A DNA stretch of 64,000 bases from Bacteroidota bacterium (GCA_027592755.1 JAQCLE010000007.1:1-64000), one strand, 5' to 3'. Counted from the stretch's first letter, positions 1-9,158 are shown. Translations and numbers: made by a program. The notes: generated by a model from the sequence alone, not told the origin.

Positions 1-15
1 GAAGTAAATAGTTGC

Positions 16-23
16 TATTTTTG
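16..23 (+). promoter_or_regulatory. Bacteroidetes -7 promoter element upstream of the ferredoxin gene
   Basis: TATTTTTG matches the Bacteroidota -7 consensus TAnnTTTG exactly and lies 32 bases before the ATG at 56. The -33 region would fall at or beyond the window edge, so only half of the promoter can be judged. Confidence 0.4.
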
Positions 24-34
24 CTCATTGTTAA

Positions 35-406
<372 letters not shown>

Positions 407-428
407 TAAATACTTGATTTAAGAGAAC

Positions 429-1334
429 TTAATTCATCCGACCTCTTTTTATAAGGTAGGAACTCAATATTTTGTCAAAATCATCTTTGACATCCGCTTC
501 TATAAAATCAATTTTAAGCTGACCACAGCGAAGTTGCAATTCTTTATAATACTGATCCATTTTTGTTCGATAAGTAGTTTTTATATCAGTCGGGGTCAAC
601 TTCAGCCTGATGTTTGACTCCAGATCCATAAACTCATAAGGCCGATCTTCGAAATCAAAATCAAGCTCCGTTGTTTTATGCGTTACATGAAATAACAAAA
701 CCTCGTGTTTATTATGTTTCAAATGCTGCAGTGCCGAAAATATTTCATCCATTCTCGCCTGATCCTGAAACATATCACTGAATATCAATACCAATGATCT
801 GCGATGGATTTTGTCTGCAATTTGATGAATGACGTTGGCAACATCTGTTTGTTTTTGTCCTTGAGTTTCCTGGAGTAACTGTCCGAGATGGACGAATAAT
901 TTATTGATATGTGTTGGTGTTGATTTGGTTTGGGTTTGTAGCTCGATTTGATCAGAAAATGTAAATAGTCCTACAGCATCTCGCTGTTTATGAAGTAAGT
1001 AAGCCAGAGCAGCTGAGGCCAACACTGAAAAGCGAATTTTTCCTAAATTCTCAACCGGATAGTACATCGATGAGCTATTGTCGATCACCAACTGACATCT
1101 AAGGTTGGTCTCTTCTTCATAACGCTTTGTATAAAGTCGGTCAGTTTTCGCGAATACTTTCCAATCCATATGCCTGGTACTTTCACCGGTATTATATAAC
1201 CTATGCTCTGCAAATTCTACTGAGAATCCGTGATATGGTGATTTGTGCATTCCAGTTATGAAGCCTTCAACCATTTGTTTGGCCAGAAACTCAATGTTTC
1301 CGATTTCCTTTACTTTCTCCAGATCAACCTTCAT
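429..1334 (-). CDS. DUF58 domain protein (von Willebrand A-like fold)
   Basis: A 301-residue cytoplasmic protein of the DUF58 family. The family hallmark GESTRHMDWK lies at residues 50-59, followed by an RYEEE segment near 71-75. A DxSxS metal-site motif (D85, S87, S89) of the vWA type follows. DUF58 proteins usually sit beside a MoxR AAA+ ATPase and are thought to work with it in chaperone-like assembly of envelope or metalloenzyme complexes. No moxR is visible here: the neighbours are hisF upstream and ferredoxin downstream. There are 32 bases between hisF and this start, so co-transcription with the his genes is possible but functionally unexplained. Confidence 0.88.
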   Translation of the reverse strand: MKVDLEKVKEIGNIEFLAKQMVEGFITGMHKSPYHGFSVEFAEHRLYNTGESTRHMDWKVFAKTDRLYTKRYEEETNLRCQLVIDNSSSMYYPVENLGKIRFSVLASAALAYLLHKQRDAVGLFTFSDQIELQTQTKSTPTHINKLFVHLGQLLQETQGQKQTDVANVIHQIADKIHRRSLVLIFSDMFQDQARMDEIFSALQHLKHNKHEVLLFHVTHKTTELDFDFEDRPYEFMDLESNIRLKLTPTDIKTTYRTKMDQYYKELQLRCGQLKIDFIEADVKDDFDKILSSYLIKRGRMN

Positions 1335-1366
1335 ATTCCTAAACTTACTGATTAATTATAATTAGA

Positions 1367-2125
1367 TCAGGATAATCTCATAGGAATGCCTTTTGAATAA
1401 AGATGTTTTTTCAAATCTGTAATGCCAATTTCATTATAGTGAAAAATGCTGGCAGCGAGTGCAGCATCAGATTTTCCAATAAGAAAAGCATCTTCAAAAT
1501 GTATCATCTCTCCACCTCCTCCTGAGGCGATGATTGGAATATTTATAAGCGATCCTACTTTGCGGTTGAGGTCATTGGCAAAACCAGCTTTTGTTCCGTC
1601 ATGATCCATAGATGTAAGAAGAATCTCTCCAGCTCCCCTATTTTCAGCTTCCTTCACCCACAACAAAGTTTTTCGTTCGGTTGGAGTTCTTCCGCCCCGA
1701 ACATGGACGATATCTTCATCACCCATCAATTTGCTGTCAATGGCTACAACTACTGCCTGGCTTCCAAACTCCAAGGCCATATCATCAATCAACCCAGGAT
1801 TCCTGACAGCTGCTGAGTTTATCGCAATTTTCTCGGCACCTGCATCCAATAAAGCAGAGGCATCTTTGATGGATGACACACCACCGCCAACTGTAAAAGG
1901 AATATTAATTTCTCGTGCCACATCCTCAACAATGTGAATTAGTGTTTTTCTGAATTCAACGGTTGCGGTAATATCGAGAAAGACAAGCTCATCAGCAAGG
2001 TCCGCAGCATATCGGCTTGCAAGGGCTACCGGGTCACCAGCGTCTTTTAAATCAAGAAAGTTAATTCCCTTAACTGTTCGTCCATCCTTAATATCGAGAC
2101 ATGGAATAATCCTCTTTGTTAACAT
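1367..2125 (-). CDS. hisF: Imidazole glycerol phosphate synthase subunit HisF
   Basis: Cyclase subunit of the HisF-HisH complex. It uses ammonia from HisH to convert PRFAR into imidazole glycerol phosphate and AICAR, in the fifth step of histidine synthesis. The 252-residue length is normal for the (beta/alpha)8 barrel. The catalytic aspartates are at the expected places, D11 (in PCLDIKDGR) and D130 (in VVVAIDSK). The phosphate-binding loop near residues 80-83 (GGGV) is present. It is the third gene of hisH-hisA-hisF, 12 bases after the hisA stop. The other his genes are not in the window. Confidence 0.97.
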   Translation of the reverse strand: MLTKRIIPCLDIKDGRTVKGINFLDLKDAGDPVALASRYAADLADELVFLDITATVEFRKTLIHIVEDVAREINIPFTVGGGVSSIKDASALLDAGAEKIAINSAAVRNPGLIDDMALEFGSQAVVVAIDSKLMGDEDIVHVRGGRTPTERKTLLWVKEAENRGAGEILLTSMDHDGTKAGFANDLNRKVGSLINIPIIASGGGGEMIHFEDAFLIGKSDAALAASIFHYNEIGITDLKKHLYSKGIPMRLS

Positions 2126-2137
2126 ATATCAATCCAA

Positions 2138-2863
2138 TTAACCATCATTATTCAATTCAGCAAGCTCCTTTAATGTCACTTTGCCTTCGTAAATCGCTTT
2201 CCCCACAATGGTGCCAAAAACACCCATTCGTTTCAAGTTTTTCAAATCATCCACCGATGAGACCCCCCCACTGGCAATTAAGTTAAACTTTGGAAAAGCC
2301 GATGTGATATGCTGGTACAAATCAATAGAAGGTCCCATCAACATCCCATCCAAATTAACATCGGTGCTTATGACATATTTAATACCCCATTCCTGTTTTT
2401 CCTCCAAAAATTCATCAAGCAAGCATCCTGAACTCTCTTCCCATCCGCTTACTGCGATCACACCATCCTTTACATCAGCTCCCAATATAATTTTCTCAGC
2501 ACCAAATCGTTCCAACCACAGTTTGAGTAAACCAGGGTTTTTTATTGCAATACTGCCTGCAGTCACCTGTTTCGCCCCGGCATCAAAGACAGTTTCCAAA
2601 TCATCATCGGATTGAACACCTCCCCCAAAATCTATGTGCAAACTAGTTCGGCTGGCAAGTTTCTCTAGTACCTTAAGGTTGATGACCTTTTTGTGTCTGG
2701 CGCCGTCAAGATCTACAAGATGTAACCGAGATAGACCATGATCTTCGAATTGCTTGGCGATATCCAAAGGGCTACTGCTATACTCCTTTTTTGCAGAGTA
2801 ATCCCCTCGGGTAAGTCTGACGCATTTACCGCCAATAATATCAATCGCCGGAATAATGTGCAT
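2138..2863 (-). CDS. hisA: Phosphoribosylformimino-5-aminoimidazole carboxamide ribotide isomerase HisA
   Basis: Amadori isomerase converting ProFAR to PRFAR, the step before HisF-HisH. The protein has 241 residues and a (beta/alpha)8 barrel. General base D8 (in [14 protein letters not shown]) and the second catalytic aspartate near D130 (in LGADVKDG) are present, as are the phosphate loops with GGGV near 80 and ASGGVSS near 200. Two bases separate the hisH stop from this ATG, so the genes are translationally close and surely share one transcript. It resembles HisF in fold, but the D8 context and gene order settle the call. Confidence 0.97.
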   Translation of the reverse strand: MHIIPAIDIIGGKCVRLTRGDYSAKKEYSSSPLDIAKQFEDHGLSRLHLVDLDGARHKKVINLKVLEKLASRTSLHIDFGGGVQSDDDLETVFDAGAKQVTAGSIAIKNPGLLKLWLERFGAEKIILGADVKDGVIAVSGWEESSGCLLDEFLEEKQEWGIKYVISTDVNLDGMLMGPSIDLYQHITSAFPKFNLIASGGVSSVDDLKNLKRMGVFGTIVGKAIYEGKVTLKELAELNNDG

Positions 2864-2865
2864 AA

Positions 2866-3450
2866 TTAGAGAGACAAAAAGTTTTCAAGAATTTTTTGTC
2901 CAACATCTCCGCTTTTTTCCGGGTGGGATTGGATCGCATAAAAATTATCCTTTTGAAGGGCAGCGCTAAATGCTTCTATATAATTTGTGGTTGCCACCGT
3001 ATTTTCTGAAACTTCGGCGTAATAACTATGAACAAAATAGAGGTGTGAATCTAATGCTATGTTTTGAAGCAAAGGTCCTTTCAAATCATTGATATTGTTC
3101 CATCCCATATGTGGTATTTTATCCCTTGCTGGAAACTTTTTAACCTCCAGTGGAAAAATATCCAAACAAGTGGTGTCATTTTCTTCGGAATGCCTACACA
3201 TTAATTGAAGTCCCAGGCATATACCAAGAAATGGAGCCCTTATACCCCGAATAGCCTCGTCAAGACCTTTGTTTCTTAAGTATTTCATTGCGGTACTTGC
3301 TTCACCGACCCCAGGAAAAATAACTTTGTCACAAGAATTTAAAATCTCGGCGGAATCCGTGACTATTGGCTCAACTCCGAAACGATTCAGGGCATTGGTC
3401 ACTGATCTTACGTTACCAGCATTGTATCTTATTATGGCTATTTTCATCAT
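2866..3450 (-). CDS. hisH: Imidazole glycerol phosphate synthase glutaminase subunit HisH
   Basis: Class I glutamine amidotransferase that releases ammonia for HisF. The nucleophile C78 sits in GICLGLQLM, and the partner residues H176 and E178 lie in SHPEKSG. The length of 194 residues is typical. It is the first his gene of this block on the minus strand. Its upstream gap to the divergent tRNA-Gln (3451-3561) should hold its promoter, although I could not identify one on that strand. A second ATG one codon in (MMKIA) is an equally good start. Confidence 0.97.
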   Translation of the reverse strand: MMKIAIIRYNAGNVRSVTNALNRFGVEPIVTDSAEILNSCDKVIFPGVGEASTAMKYLRNKGLDEAIRGIRAPFLGICLGLQLMCRHSEENDTTCLDIFPLEVKKFPARDKIPHMGWNNINDLKGPLLQNIALDSHLYFVHSYYAEVSENTVATTNYIEAFSAALQKDNFYAIQSHPEKSGDVGQKILENFLSL

Positions 3451-3528
3451 TTACTCAATGTTGTAAAAGTACCATCTATCTGTTTGACTAATTAAACAAA
3501 CTGTGTTTTAATTATTGATAAATATCTC

Positions 3529-3536
3529 TACTTTTG
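3529..3536 (+). promoter_or_regulatory. -7 promoter element upstream of tRNA-Gln
   Basis: TACTTTTG matches TAnnTTTG exactly, 25 bases before the mature tRNA 5' end. No clean -33 TTTG was found at the usual spacing, only a T-rich TGTTTT near 3504-3509. Because the gap between the tRNA and prs is very short, this promoter may also serve prs. Confidence 0.4.
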
Positions 3537-3561
3537 CTGCCCAAATTCGGGGTCGCCGAAT

Positions 3562-3632
3562 TGTCCCATGGTGTAATGGTAGCACTACAGTTTTTGGTAC
3601 TGTCTGTCTAGGTTCGAGTCCTGGTGGGACAA
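3562..3632 (+). tRNA. tRNA-Gln (anticodon TTG)
   Basis: A full cloverleaf can be drawn. The acceptor arms are TGTCCCA (3562-3568) and TGGGACA (3625-3631), with discriminator A at 3632. The anticodon stem is ACAGT (3587-3591) paired with ACTGT (3599-3603). The seven-base loop TTTTGGT places anticodon TTG at 3594-3596, and the T-arm carries GGTTCGAGTCC. It reads CAA (and CAG by wobble) glutamine codons. CCA is not encoded. A hairpin with a T tract follows four bases later. Confidence 0.96.
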
Positions 3633-3636
3633 CTTT

Positions 3637-3659
3637 TCCCGATTTGAATCGGGATTTTT
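3637..3659 (+). terminator. Intrinsic terminator or attenuator between tRNA-Gln and prs
   Basis: Perfect 8-bp inverted repeat TCCCGATT / AATCGGGA with a two-base loop, followed by TTTTT. It lies directly behind the tRNA and 35 bases before the prs start, so it either ends the tRNA transcript or lets a fraction read through into prs. Confidence 0.7.
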
Positions 3660-3693
3660 CATTTATTGGGTAAACAATTATTAAGAAGTAATC

Positions 3694-4623
3694 ATGTCGA
3701 GAGAGGTAAAATTATTCACTGGAAACAATACAAGGGATCTATCTGAGAAAATTGCCTACATTTATGGTAAACCGCTCGGTAAGTCCACATCTGAAAAATT
3801 TAGTGATGGTGAACTCTCGTACAATTATGATGAATCTGTGCGTGGCTGCCATGTTTTTCTTATTCAAAGTACATGCCCACCTTCTGACAATATTATTGAA
3901 TTATTACTGATGATTGACGCTGCCAGAAGGGCCAGTGCCCAGTATGTAACTTTAGTGGTGCCCTATTTTGGCTATGGGCGACAGGATAGAAAAGATAAAC
4001 CCCGGGTTTCAATTGCAGCTAAACTATTCGCAGATGTTTTAACGGCAGTTGGAGCGGATCGATTAATGACATGCGATTTACATGCGGGCCAAATACAGGG
4101 CTTTTTTGATATTCCCGTTGACCATCTAGATGGTAGCTATATCTTCTTTCCATATTTGGAAACACTCAATCTGGATAATATGATTTTTGCTTCACCAGAC
4201 GTAGGTGGTGTAACAAGAACAAGGGCATATGCAAAACATTTTGCGGTTGAAATGGTTGTCTGTGATAAGCATCGAAAAAGAGCGAATGAAATCGCTTCAA
4301 TGCAAATTATTGGTGACGTAAATGGTAAAGATGTTATCCTGATTGATGACTTGATTGATACCGGTGGTACCATGTGCCGTGCGGCAAACTTAATAAAAGA
4401 AAAAGGAGCGAAATCTGTAAGGGCAGTGTGTACTCATGCCGTACTTTCTGGAAACGCTTATGAAAATATCGAAAACTCAGTATTGGAAGAACTTGTTGTG
4501 ACTGACACGCTTCCGCTACGGAAACCAAGCAGCAAAATTAAAGTTCTTACCGTGGCTGATTTATTAGCAAAAGCCATCAGAAAAGTACACAATCACGAGT
4601 CAATAAGTTCTCTCTTCGTATAG
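3694..4623 (+). CDS. prs: Ribose-phosphate pyrophosphokinase
   Basis: Makes PRPP from ribose 5-phosphate and ATP, for purine, pyrimidine, histidine, tryptophan and NAD synthesis. The protein has 309 residues, as expected. It shows the ATP-contact segment RQDRKDKPRVSI, the CDLHAGQIQGFF block, and the PRPP-binding loop DVILIDDLIDTGGT in the C-terminal phosphoribosyltransferase-type half. It is cytoplasmic, probably a hexamer. It follows tRNA-Gln by 61 bases and precedes the L25 gene by 29 bases. The tRNA-Gln/prs/ctc/pth order is, from my knowledge, recurrent in Bacteroidetes. With only 35 bases between the tRNA hairpin and the ATG, a separate promoter is unlikely. Confidence 0.97.
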   Translation: MSREVKLFTGNNTRDLSEKIAYIYGKPLGKSTSEKFSDGELSYNYDESVRGCHVFLIQSTCPPSDNIIELLLMIDAARRASAQYVTLVVPYFGYGRQDRKDKPRVSIAAKLFADVLTAVGADRLMTCDLHAGQIQGFFDIPVDHLDGSYIFFPYLETLNLDNMIFASPDVGGVTRTRAYAKHFAVEMVVCDKHRKRANEIASMQIIGDVNGKDVILIDDLIDTGGTMCRAANLIKEKGAKSVRAVCTHAVLSGNAYENIENSVLEELVVTDTLPLRKPSSKIKVLTVADLLAKAIRKVHNHESISSLFV

Positions 4624-4652
4624 AAATAATTAAACACTTTAAATAATAAAAA

Positions 4653-5312
4653 ATGGAAACACTTGAGATTATAGGGTATAAAAGAGCAAATCTCGGCAAA
4701 ACAGAGGCCAAAAAGCTTAGAGCAGAAGGCAATGTACCATGCGTTTTATATGGAGCTGGCGACCAGGTTCATTTTTACTCGCCAGGCATTTTGTTCAAAG
4801 AACTGGTCTACACCCCGGAAGTTCACTTTATAAATATGGACATAGAAGGAACGGAGTACCGATGTGTTCTTCAGGATATCCAATTTCATCCTGTTAATGA
4901 CATGATACTCCACGCTGATTTCCTTGTTCTGGATGACAAAAAACCTATAAAGATGGAAGTCCCGATTCACTTAGTGGGAATTGCCCCCGGCATTCAGGAG
5001 GGAGGAAAGCTATTTAGAAAAACGCGACTTATTCACGTGAAAGCCCTGCCTCCAAATATGCCAGCGCATATTGACGTTCATATAGACACGTTGCGATTAG
5101 GGAAATCTATAAAAATCGGAGACCTCATTGCTGAAACCTATGAAATTCTTAATAGTCCAGCTGTAACAATTGTTTCAGTTCAAATTCCTAGAGTCCTCGT
5201 GACCGCTACTGAAGGAGATGAAGGCGAAGAAATTGAGGGTGAAGTTACTCAGGAAGCTGATTCTACTGATGAAGGTGAAACTGGAGAATCACCAACCGAA
5301 AGCGCAGAATAA
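4653..5312 (+). CDS. rplY: 50S ribosomal protein L25/general stress protein Ctc
   Basis: Binds 5S rRNA in the large ribosomal subunit. The 219-residue long form has an N-terminal L25 beta-barrel (about residues 1-90), a TL5-type C-terminal domain (about 95-185) and an acidic tail rich in Glu, Asp, Ser and Thr (about 188-219). The long CTC/TL5 form, rather than the short E. coli RplY form, is usual in Bacteroidetes. It lies between prs and pth, and a strong hairpin follows its stop. Confidence 0.94.
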   Translation: METLEIIGYKRANLGKTEAKKLRAEGNVPCVLYGAGDQVHFYSPGILFKELVYTPEVHFINMDIEGTEYRCVLQDIQFHPVNDMILHADFLVLDDKKPIKMEVPIHLVGIAPGIQEGGKLFRKTRLIHVKALPPNMPAHIDVHIDTLRLGKSIKIGDLIAETYEILNSPAVTIVSVQIPRVLVTATEGDEGEEIEGEVTQEADSTDEGETGESPTESAE

Positions 5313-5333
5313 AATCTCTTTTATTAATACTTT

Positions 5334-5364
5334 TAAAGTCCTGCCCGATGGGTGGGACTTTTTT
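5334..5364 (+). terminator. Intrinsic terminator after the L25 gene
   Basis: A 12-bp stem (two G-U pairs) is formed by AAAGTCCTGCCC at 5335-5346 and GGGTGGGACTTT at 5350-5361, with a three-base loop and a T tract to 5364. It lies inside the prs-rplY-pth cluster, so pth may have its own start or depend on read-through. Confidence 0.75.
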
Positions 5365-5415
5365 GTTTCAAATACCTGAAATTAACTTCAGCTGATAAAA
5401 GAGATCTAACCAAAA

Positions 5416-5973
5416 ATGAAATACTTAATATGCGGTCTGGGAAACCCCGGGATAGAATATGAGTTAACACGTCATAATGCAGGTTTTCTGGTTCTGGATC
5501 GGCTGGCAGATAAAATTGATTCAACATTTACGCCATCACGTCATGCTTCTAAAAGTGAAATAAAATACAAGGGCAGAAAGATAATACTGATAAAGCCAGC
5601 AACTTACATGAACCTAAGTGGTAAGGCGGTAAGGTTTTGGCTAAAAGAGGAAAAAGTAGCTATTGAAAATCTTCTCGTCATCACAGATGACATTGCTTTA
5701 CCATTTGGTAAATTAAGAATGAGGGCAAATGGCTCAAGTGCAGGCCATAATGGGCTGGGTAACATCGAAGAGACTCTCGGTAATAACAACTATTCTCGCT
5801 TGCGTTTTGGAGTAGGAAATGAATTCAATAAAGGACAACAGGTTGACTACGTCCTGAGTAATTTTTCACCGGAAGAAACCGATGGATTAGTACTCATACT
5901 TGACAAGGCTTGTGACGCAATCCTTTCTTTCTGCACGATTGGAATTAACCGGACAATGAACATATTCAATTAG
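5416..5973 (+). CDS. pth: Peptidyl-tRNA hydrolase
   Basis: Releases tRNA from peptidyl-tRNA that has dropped off ribosomes. The protein has 185 residues. Conserved residues are N10 in GLGNPG, catalytic H20 in TRHNAGF, N66 in TYMNLSGK, the D91-D92 pair in VITDD, and the GSSAGHNGL block with its conserved His and Asn. It is cytoplasmic and completes the tRNA-Gln/prs/rplY/pth cluster. Its stop overlaps the end of a possible 19-codon ORF on the opposite strand. Confidence 0.96.
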   Translation: MKYLICGLGNPGIEYELTRHNAGFLVLDRLADKIDSTFTPSRHASKSEIKYKGRKIILIKPATYMNLSGKAVRFWLKEEKVAIENLLVITDDIALPFGKLRMRANGSSAGHNGLGNIEETLGNNNYSRLRFGVGNEFNKGQQVDYVLSNFSPEETDGLVLILDKACDAILSFCTIGINRTMNIFN

Positions 5974-6029
5974 CTTATCCTTCTAACGCTATAGGTTGCA
6001 ATTGCTGCAATAATTATAGTCTCAATCAT
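5970..6029 (-). CDS. Possible 19-residue hydrophobic microprotein
   Basis: ATG at 6027-6029 overlaps the stop of the upstream cytochrome gene (ATGATTGA arrangement) and opens a 19-codon frame, MIETIIIAAIATYSVRRIS. It has a hydrophobic core of about 11 residues and a basic tail, as in single-span microproteins with a cytoplasmic C-terminus. Overlap with an upstream stop is the usual sign of translational coupling. There is no homology evidence, and the frame could be chance. Confidence 0.2.
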   Translation of the reverse strand: MIETIIIAAIATYSVRRIS

Positions 6030-6432
6030 CCAACTTGTACCACTTAATATCAGTCAAAGGTGCTCTTCTTCCTTTATTTTGAGGTGAAAAGTTATTACCC
6101 AGGTAATCTAAAATAGTTTCTTCATTACTCCCTAATGGCCATAATCCCTGCGTTTTTTGCATCCAACGGATCATCCCGAGCCAGCCTTCACGTGTAGCCT
6201 GATTCTGGGCTATCAATTTAGAAGAATGACAATGGACGCAATTGGCAATCACTTGTTCCTTTCCTTGCCCAGGGGGTAATTCTGACAAAGCAGATGCTTT
6301 GTATTCTTTAATTTCCTTTTCCGGAATTGGTGAAGGTTTATCCGGCAATGGAGTAATGCAGGTTATCATAGTAAAAATGGTAGCAATCAATCCAGCAACC
6401 GTAAAAATGAACTTGAAATTTCTTTGCTTCAT
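6022..6432 (-). CDS. Monoheme c-type cytochrome, probable electron acceptor of sulfite dehydrogenase
   Basis: A 136-residue exported cytochrome with one heme site, C65-V-H-C68-H69. The N-terminus has a basic start, a hydrophobic stretch (about 9-24) and a Cys at position 25 (MITC). It could be a lipoprotein, but the lipobox is imperfect and a membrane anchor is the alternative. Methionines at about 87 and 91 are candidates for the sixth heme ligand. Its start overlaps the end of the molybdenum oxidase gene by four bases. By analogy with SorAB, it would take electrons from sulfite oxidation and pass them to the respiratory chain. Confidence 0.8.
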   Translation of the reverse strand: MKQRNFKFIFTVAGLIATIFTMITCITPLPDKPSPIPEKEIKEYKASALSELPPGQGKEQVIANCVHCHSSKLIAQNQATREGWLGMIRWMQKTQGLWPLGSNEETILDYLGNNFSPQNKGRRAPLTDIKWYKLDD

Positions 6433-7643
6433 GATACCTGTACAGCTATCCTATGACACGCATTATTAAGATATCCTTTGGGGTTCCATCCAGGAACTAC
6501 CATTGGTTGAGCATTACCCTGTTCATCAGCAGCCCTTGCCCACACTTCATAATAGCCGGTTTTCGGAAAACTAACTTGTGTCGTCCAACGTTGCCATGCC
6601 AACCTGTTGACAGGTCGATCCAGGCTACAATTCTGCCATGTACTGCCAAAATTAATTGATACGTGAACTTCTGAAACTTTGTAATCCCCAGCCCATGCAT
6701 GACCACTTACTTTGAGAGATTTGCCTCTATCGATCATTGCGCCAGATTTGGGAGATGTTATGAGCGACTTAACTGGCATAGACTCTATGATGCACATATC
6801 CTCATCTGCTACCTTAGCTCCCGGTGCAACTGCATCACACGGCATCCTGTAGGAGTCTCCACCCATTTTTTCTCCATCATGAACTTTGTTCCTGATAATG
6901 ATGCGGTTAAGCCATTTACCCGAAACGGAACCTGGCCATCCTCCCATTACCAGGCGCAGCGGATACCCGTTAAGAATAGGAATCTGTTGGTCATTCATCT
7001 CCCATGCAATGAGTGTCTCATCTTCCAAAGCTTTGCTTATCGGCACACCTCTGCTAATGACTATTTTTGATGGATCTTTGCTCAAATGAATATCAGCACC
7101 ATAGTAACCGATATACACTGCATCATTCTTCAGTCCAACATCATTTAAAACATCCTTCAAACGCACGCCTGTCCATTTGGCACAGGCCACAGCTCCGATC
7201 GTCCATTGATTACCTTTTGCGGGCGGATTAAATTCACTGCGGCCATTTCCACCACACTCGATCACCAGATTGTAAGAATAAGTGTTGAATTTCTCCCTTA
7301 ACTCTTTAATGGTATATGTTTTGACATTTTCTGCGGATTCTCCTTCAATCCTCAATGACCATGTGGCTGCATCAGGGTTTTCAGGAACAAGTCCATTGTT
7401 TCTTACAAAAAACTTATCGGCTGGCGTAACAGCATCGTCAAGTAAGTGAGCTTTAGCTTCAATATTCCAGGGTAAATCATTCAACAATGTCATTTCGGAA
7501 TCTTTACCCCACGGGAGGTCATCCTGCAGACCAACAATACTCATACCTTCCGGAAGATTATCTGCAAATACAACATCCAATCCCGATATGGCTGCAATTG
7601 ATGCCATTCCGGCCCGTTTAATAAATCCTCGGCGTTTATTCAT
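6429..7643 (-). CDS. Periplasmic molybdopterin sulfite oxidase/dehydrogenase (SorA/SoxC-like)
   Basis: A 404-residue molybdenum enzyme of the sulfite oxidase family. The N-terminus carries a twin-arginine signal (RRGFIKR at residues 4-10, then a hydrophobic stretch), so it is folded before export by Tat. The Mo-coordinating cysteine is C130 in VIECGGNGRSEF. The oxidoreductase molybdopterin domain spans about 80-260. The C-terminal dimerisation domain (about 280-404) ends with the family-typical GWNPKGY block and a final beta strand. It is likely to oxidise sulfite to sulfate with the adjacent cytochrome. The ECGGN block is closer to SoxC-type proteins, so a sulfane-related or other substrate is possible. 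It overlaps modC by eight bases. Confidence 0.85.
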   Translation of the reverse strand: MNKRRGFIKRAGMASIAAISGLDVVFADNLPEGMSIVGLQDDLPWGKDSEMTLLNDLPWNIEAKAHLLDDAVTPADKFFVRNNGLVPENPDAATWSLRIEGESAENVKTYTIKELREKFNTYSYNLVIECGGNGRSEFNPPAKGNQWTIGAVACAKWTGVRLKDVLNDVGLKNDAVYIGYYGADIHLSKDPSKIVISRGVPISKALEDETLIAWEMNDQQIPILNGYPLRLVMGGWPGSVSGKWLNRIIIRNKVHDGEKMGGDSYRMPCDAVAPGAKVADEDMCIIESMPVKSLITSPKSGAMIDRGKSLKVSGHAWAGDYKVSEVHVSINFGSTWQNCSLDRPVNRLAWQRWTTQVSFPKTGYYEVWARAADEQGNAQPMVVPGWNPKGYLNNACHRIAVQVS

Positions 7644-8487
7644 TAATTTTCCAATCTTTAGAGTTCAACTTAATCATTTGTCCTACCTTGATATTCTTTA
7701 GTTGTGACTCGGATAAATTTACTTTAAAAATGCCTCGATGATTGGTCGCTGTTAACTCATTTGATTCGAAATCAACATCCAATATTTCAGCTTCAATAGA
7801 ATTGAGGTCTAATAAAGTATTAAGCACATTTTTTGGTGTTCCCTTTCTGATCACCTTCCCCAATTCCATAATGAAAACTTCATCTGCCAACCGGGTCGCC
7901 TCTAACTCATCATGGGTAACCATGAGTGCCGTGAACCCATATTTATGGTGAAGCGATTGAAGATCTTTCTGCAACTTTTCCCTAAGTTTTTGATCAAGGG
8001 CAGCGAGAGGTTCATCTAAGAGCACAATATCAGGTTTTCTTAAAATTACCCTGGCAAGGGCAACCCGTTGTTGTTGACCTCCTGAAAGTTCTTGAGGTTT
8101 ACTCTTTACCAAATCACCAAGATTCATTAACTCAAGAATTTCATCAATTTCTTTCTTTTCTGAAACTTTACCTATAGCGAAATAAAGATTTTGGATAACA
8201 GACATATTTGGAAAAAGGGCATAATCCTGAAAAACAAAACCTACGCTCCTTTTTTGAGGTTTTACAAAAATAGAATTGTCACTATCAAACCACACCTCTT
8301 GCTCATATGTAATCTTTCCTGATCCAGCTTTCATCAAGCCCGCAATGATCTTGAGGACACTTGTCTTACCCACTCCGGATTCACCCATCAACGCATAAAA
8401 CCCACCTTTTTTTAGTTGCATATCAATGTCAAGCTCAAACAATCCTGACTGTCCTTTCAGATGTCTCTTCAAAATGATTTCTATCAT
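7636..8487 (-). CDS. modC: Molybdate ABC transporter ATP-binding protein
   Basis: ATPase of the molybdate importer. Walker A is GESGVGKT at residues 35-42, the signature is LSGGQQQ at 134-140, and Walker B ends in DEP near 158-160. The switch His lies in VTHDELEA. The 283-residue length is short for ModC, which often exceeds 340. The C-terminus holds only one compact TOBE/Mop-like segment (about 225-283) instead of two. It overlaps modB by four bases and the Mo-oxidase gene by eight, showing a translationally linked operon. Sulfate/thiosulfate transporter ATPases are similar, but the neighbours favour molybdate. Confidence 0.88.
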   Translation of the reverse strand: MIEIILKRHLKGQSGLFELDIDMQLKKGGFYALMGESGVGKTSVLKIIAGLMKAGSGKITYEQEVWFDSDNSIFVKPQKRSVGFVFQDYALFPNMSVIQNLYFAIGKVSEKKEIDEILELMNLGDLVKSKPQELSGGQQQRVALARVILRKPDIVLLDEPLAALDQKLREKLQKDLQSLHHKYGFTALMVTHDELEATRLADEVFIMELGKVIRKGTPKNVLNTLLDLNSIEAEILDVDFESNELTATNHRGIFKVNLSESQLKNIKVGQMIKLNSKDWKINE

Positions 8488-9158
8488 GTAAAATCGGGTT
8501 TGAAGCGTTTCTGAAAATAGTAAACCACTAAAAGAATTGTCAATGAAAAACCCAGTAATATGAGTGAATAGCTATTTGCCATGCCATAATTCAGCGCTTC
8601 CAACTCATGATAAATCGCCAGTGAGGCCACCCTGGTTTCTCCTGGAATATTCCCACCTATCATTAAAATTACACCAAACTCCCCTATGGTATGGGCAAAT
8701 GTGAGGATAAGGGAAGTTAGAATAGCTGGTTTGACATTCGGTAATATCACTTGCGTATATGTTACGAAGCGAGACTTCCCAAGTGTAAACGACGCCTCTT
8801 GAAGTGAAACCATCAGGTTATCCAAAGCTGATAAAACCGGGTTTACCATAAAAGGAAGACTAAAGATTATGGAACCGAGAAGAATACCTTCAAAACTGAA
8901 AGCGAGTTGAACATTGAAAATGATCTCGAACCATTTACCTAAAAAAGCATTCTGTTGAAAACTTACCAACAGATAATAACCCAATACCGAAGGTGGCAAC
9001 ACCAAAGGAAGTGTTACCAGGCTTTTTACAAGGTTTTTTAAAAGGAAATCAAAATGATGAATGAAGAAAACAAGGACAAATCCAATTACCATGAGACATA
9101 CGGTTGTTAGAAAAGCTAGCTCTATGCTTAGGATAAAAGGTTGCCAAAATTGATCCAA
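8484..9158 (-). CDS. modB: Molybdate ABC transporter permease
   Basis: A 224-residue integral membrane protein with five to six hydrophobic segments. The EAA loop that docks onto ModC is around EASFTLGKSRFVTYTQVILP (about residues 120-140). The downstream GEFGVILMIGGNIPGETR block is characteristic of molybdate permeases. It overlaps modC by four bases and follows modA with a 53-base gap. Confidence 0.9.
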   Translation of the reverse strand: MDQFWQPFILSIELAFLTTVCLMVIGFVLVFFIHHFDFLLKNLVKSLVTLPLVLPPSVLGYYLLVSFQQNAFLGKWFEIIFNVQLAFSFEGILLGSIIFSLPFMVNPVLSALDNLMVSLQEASFTLGKSRFVTYTQVILPNVKPAILTSLILTFAHTIGEFGVILMIGGNIPGETRVASLAIYHELEALNYGMANSYSLILLGFSLTILLVVYYFQKRFKPDFT

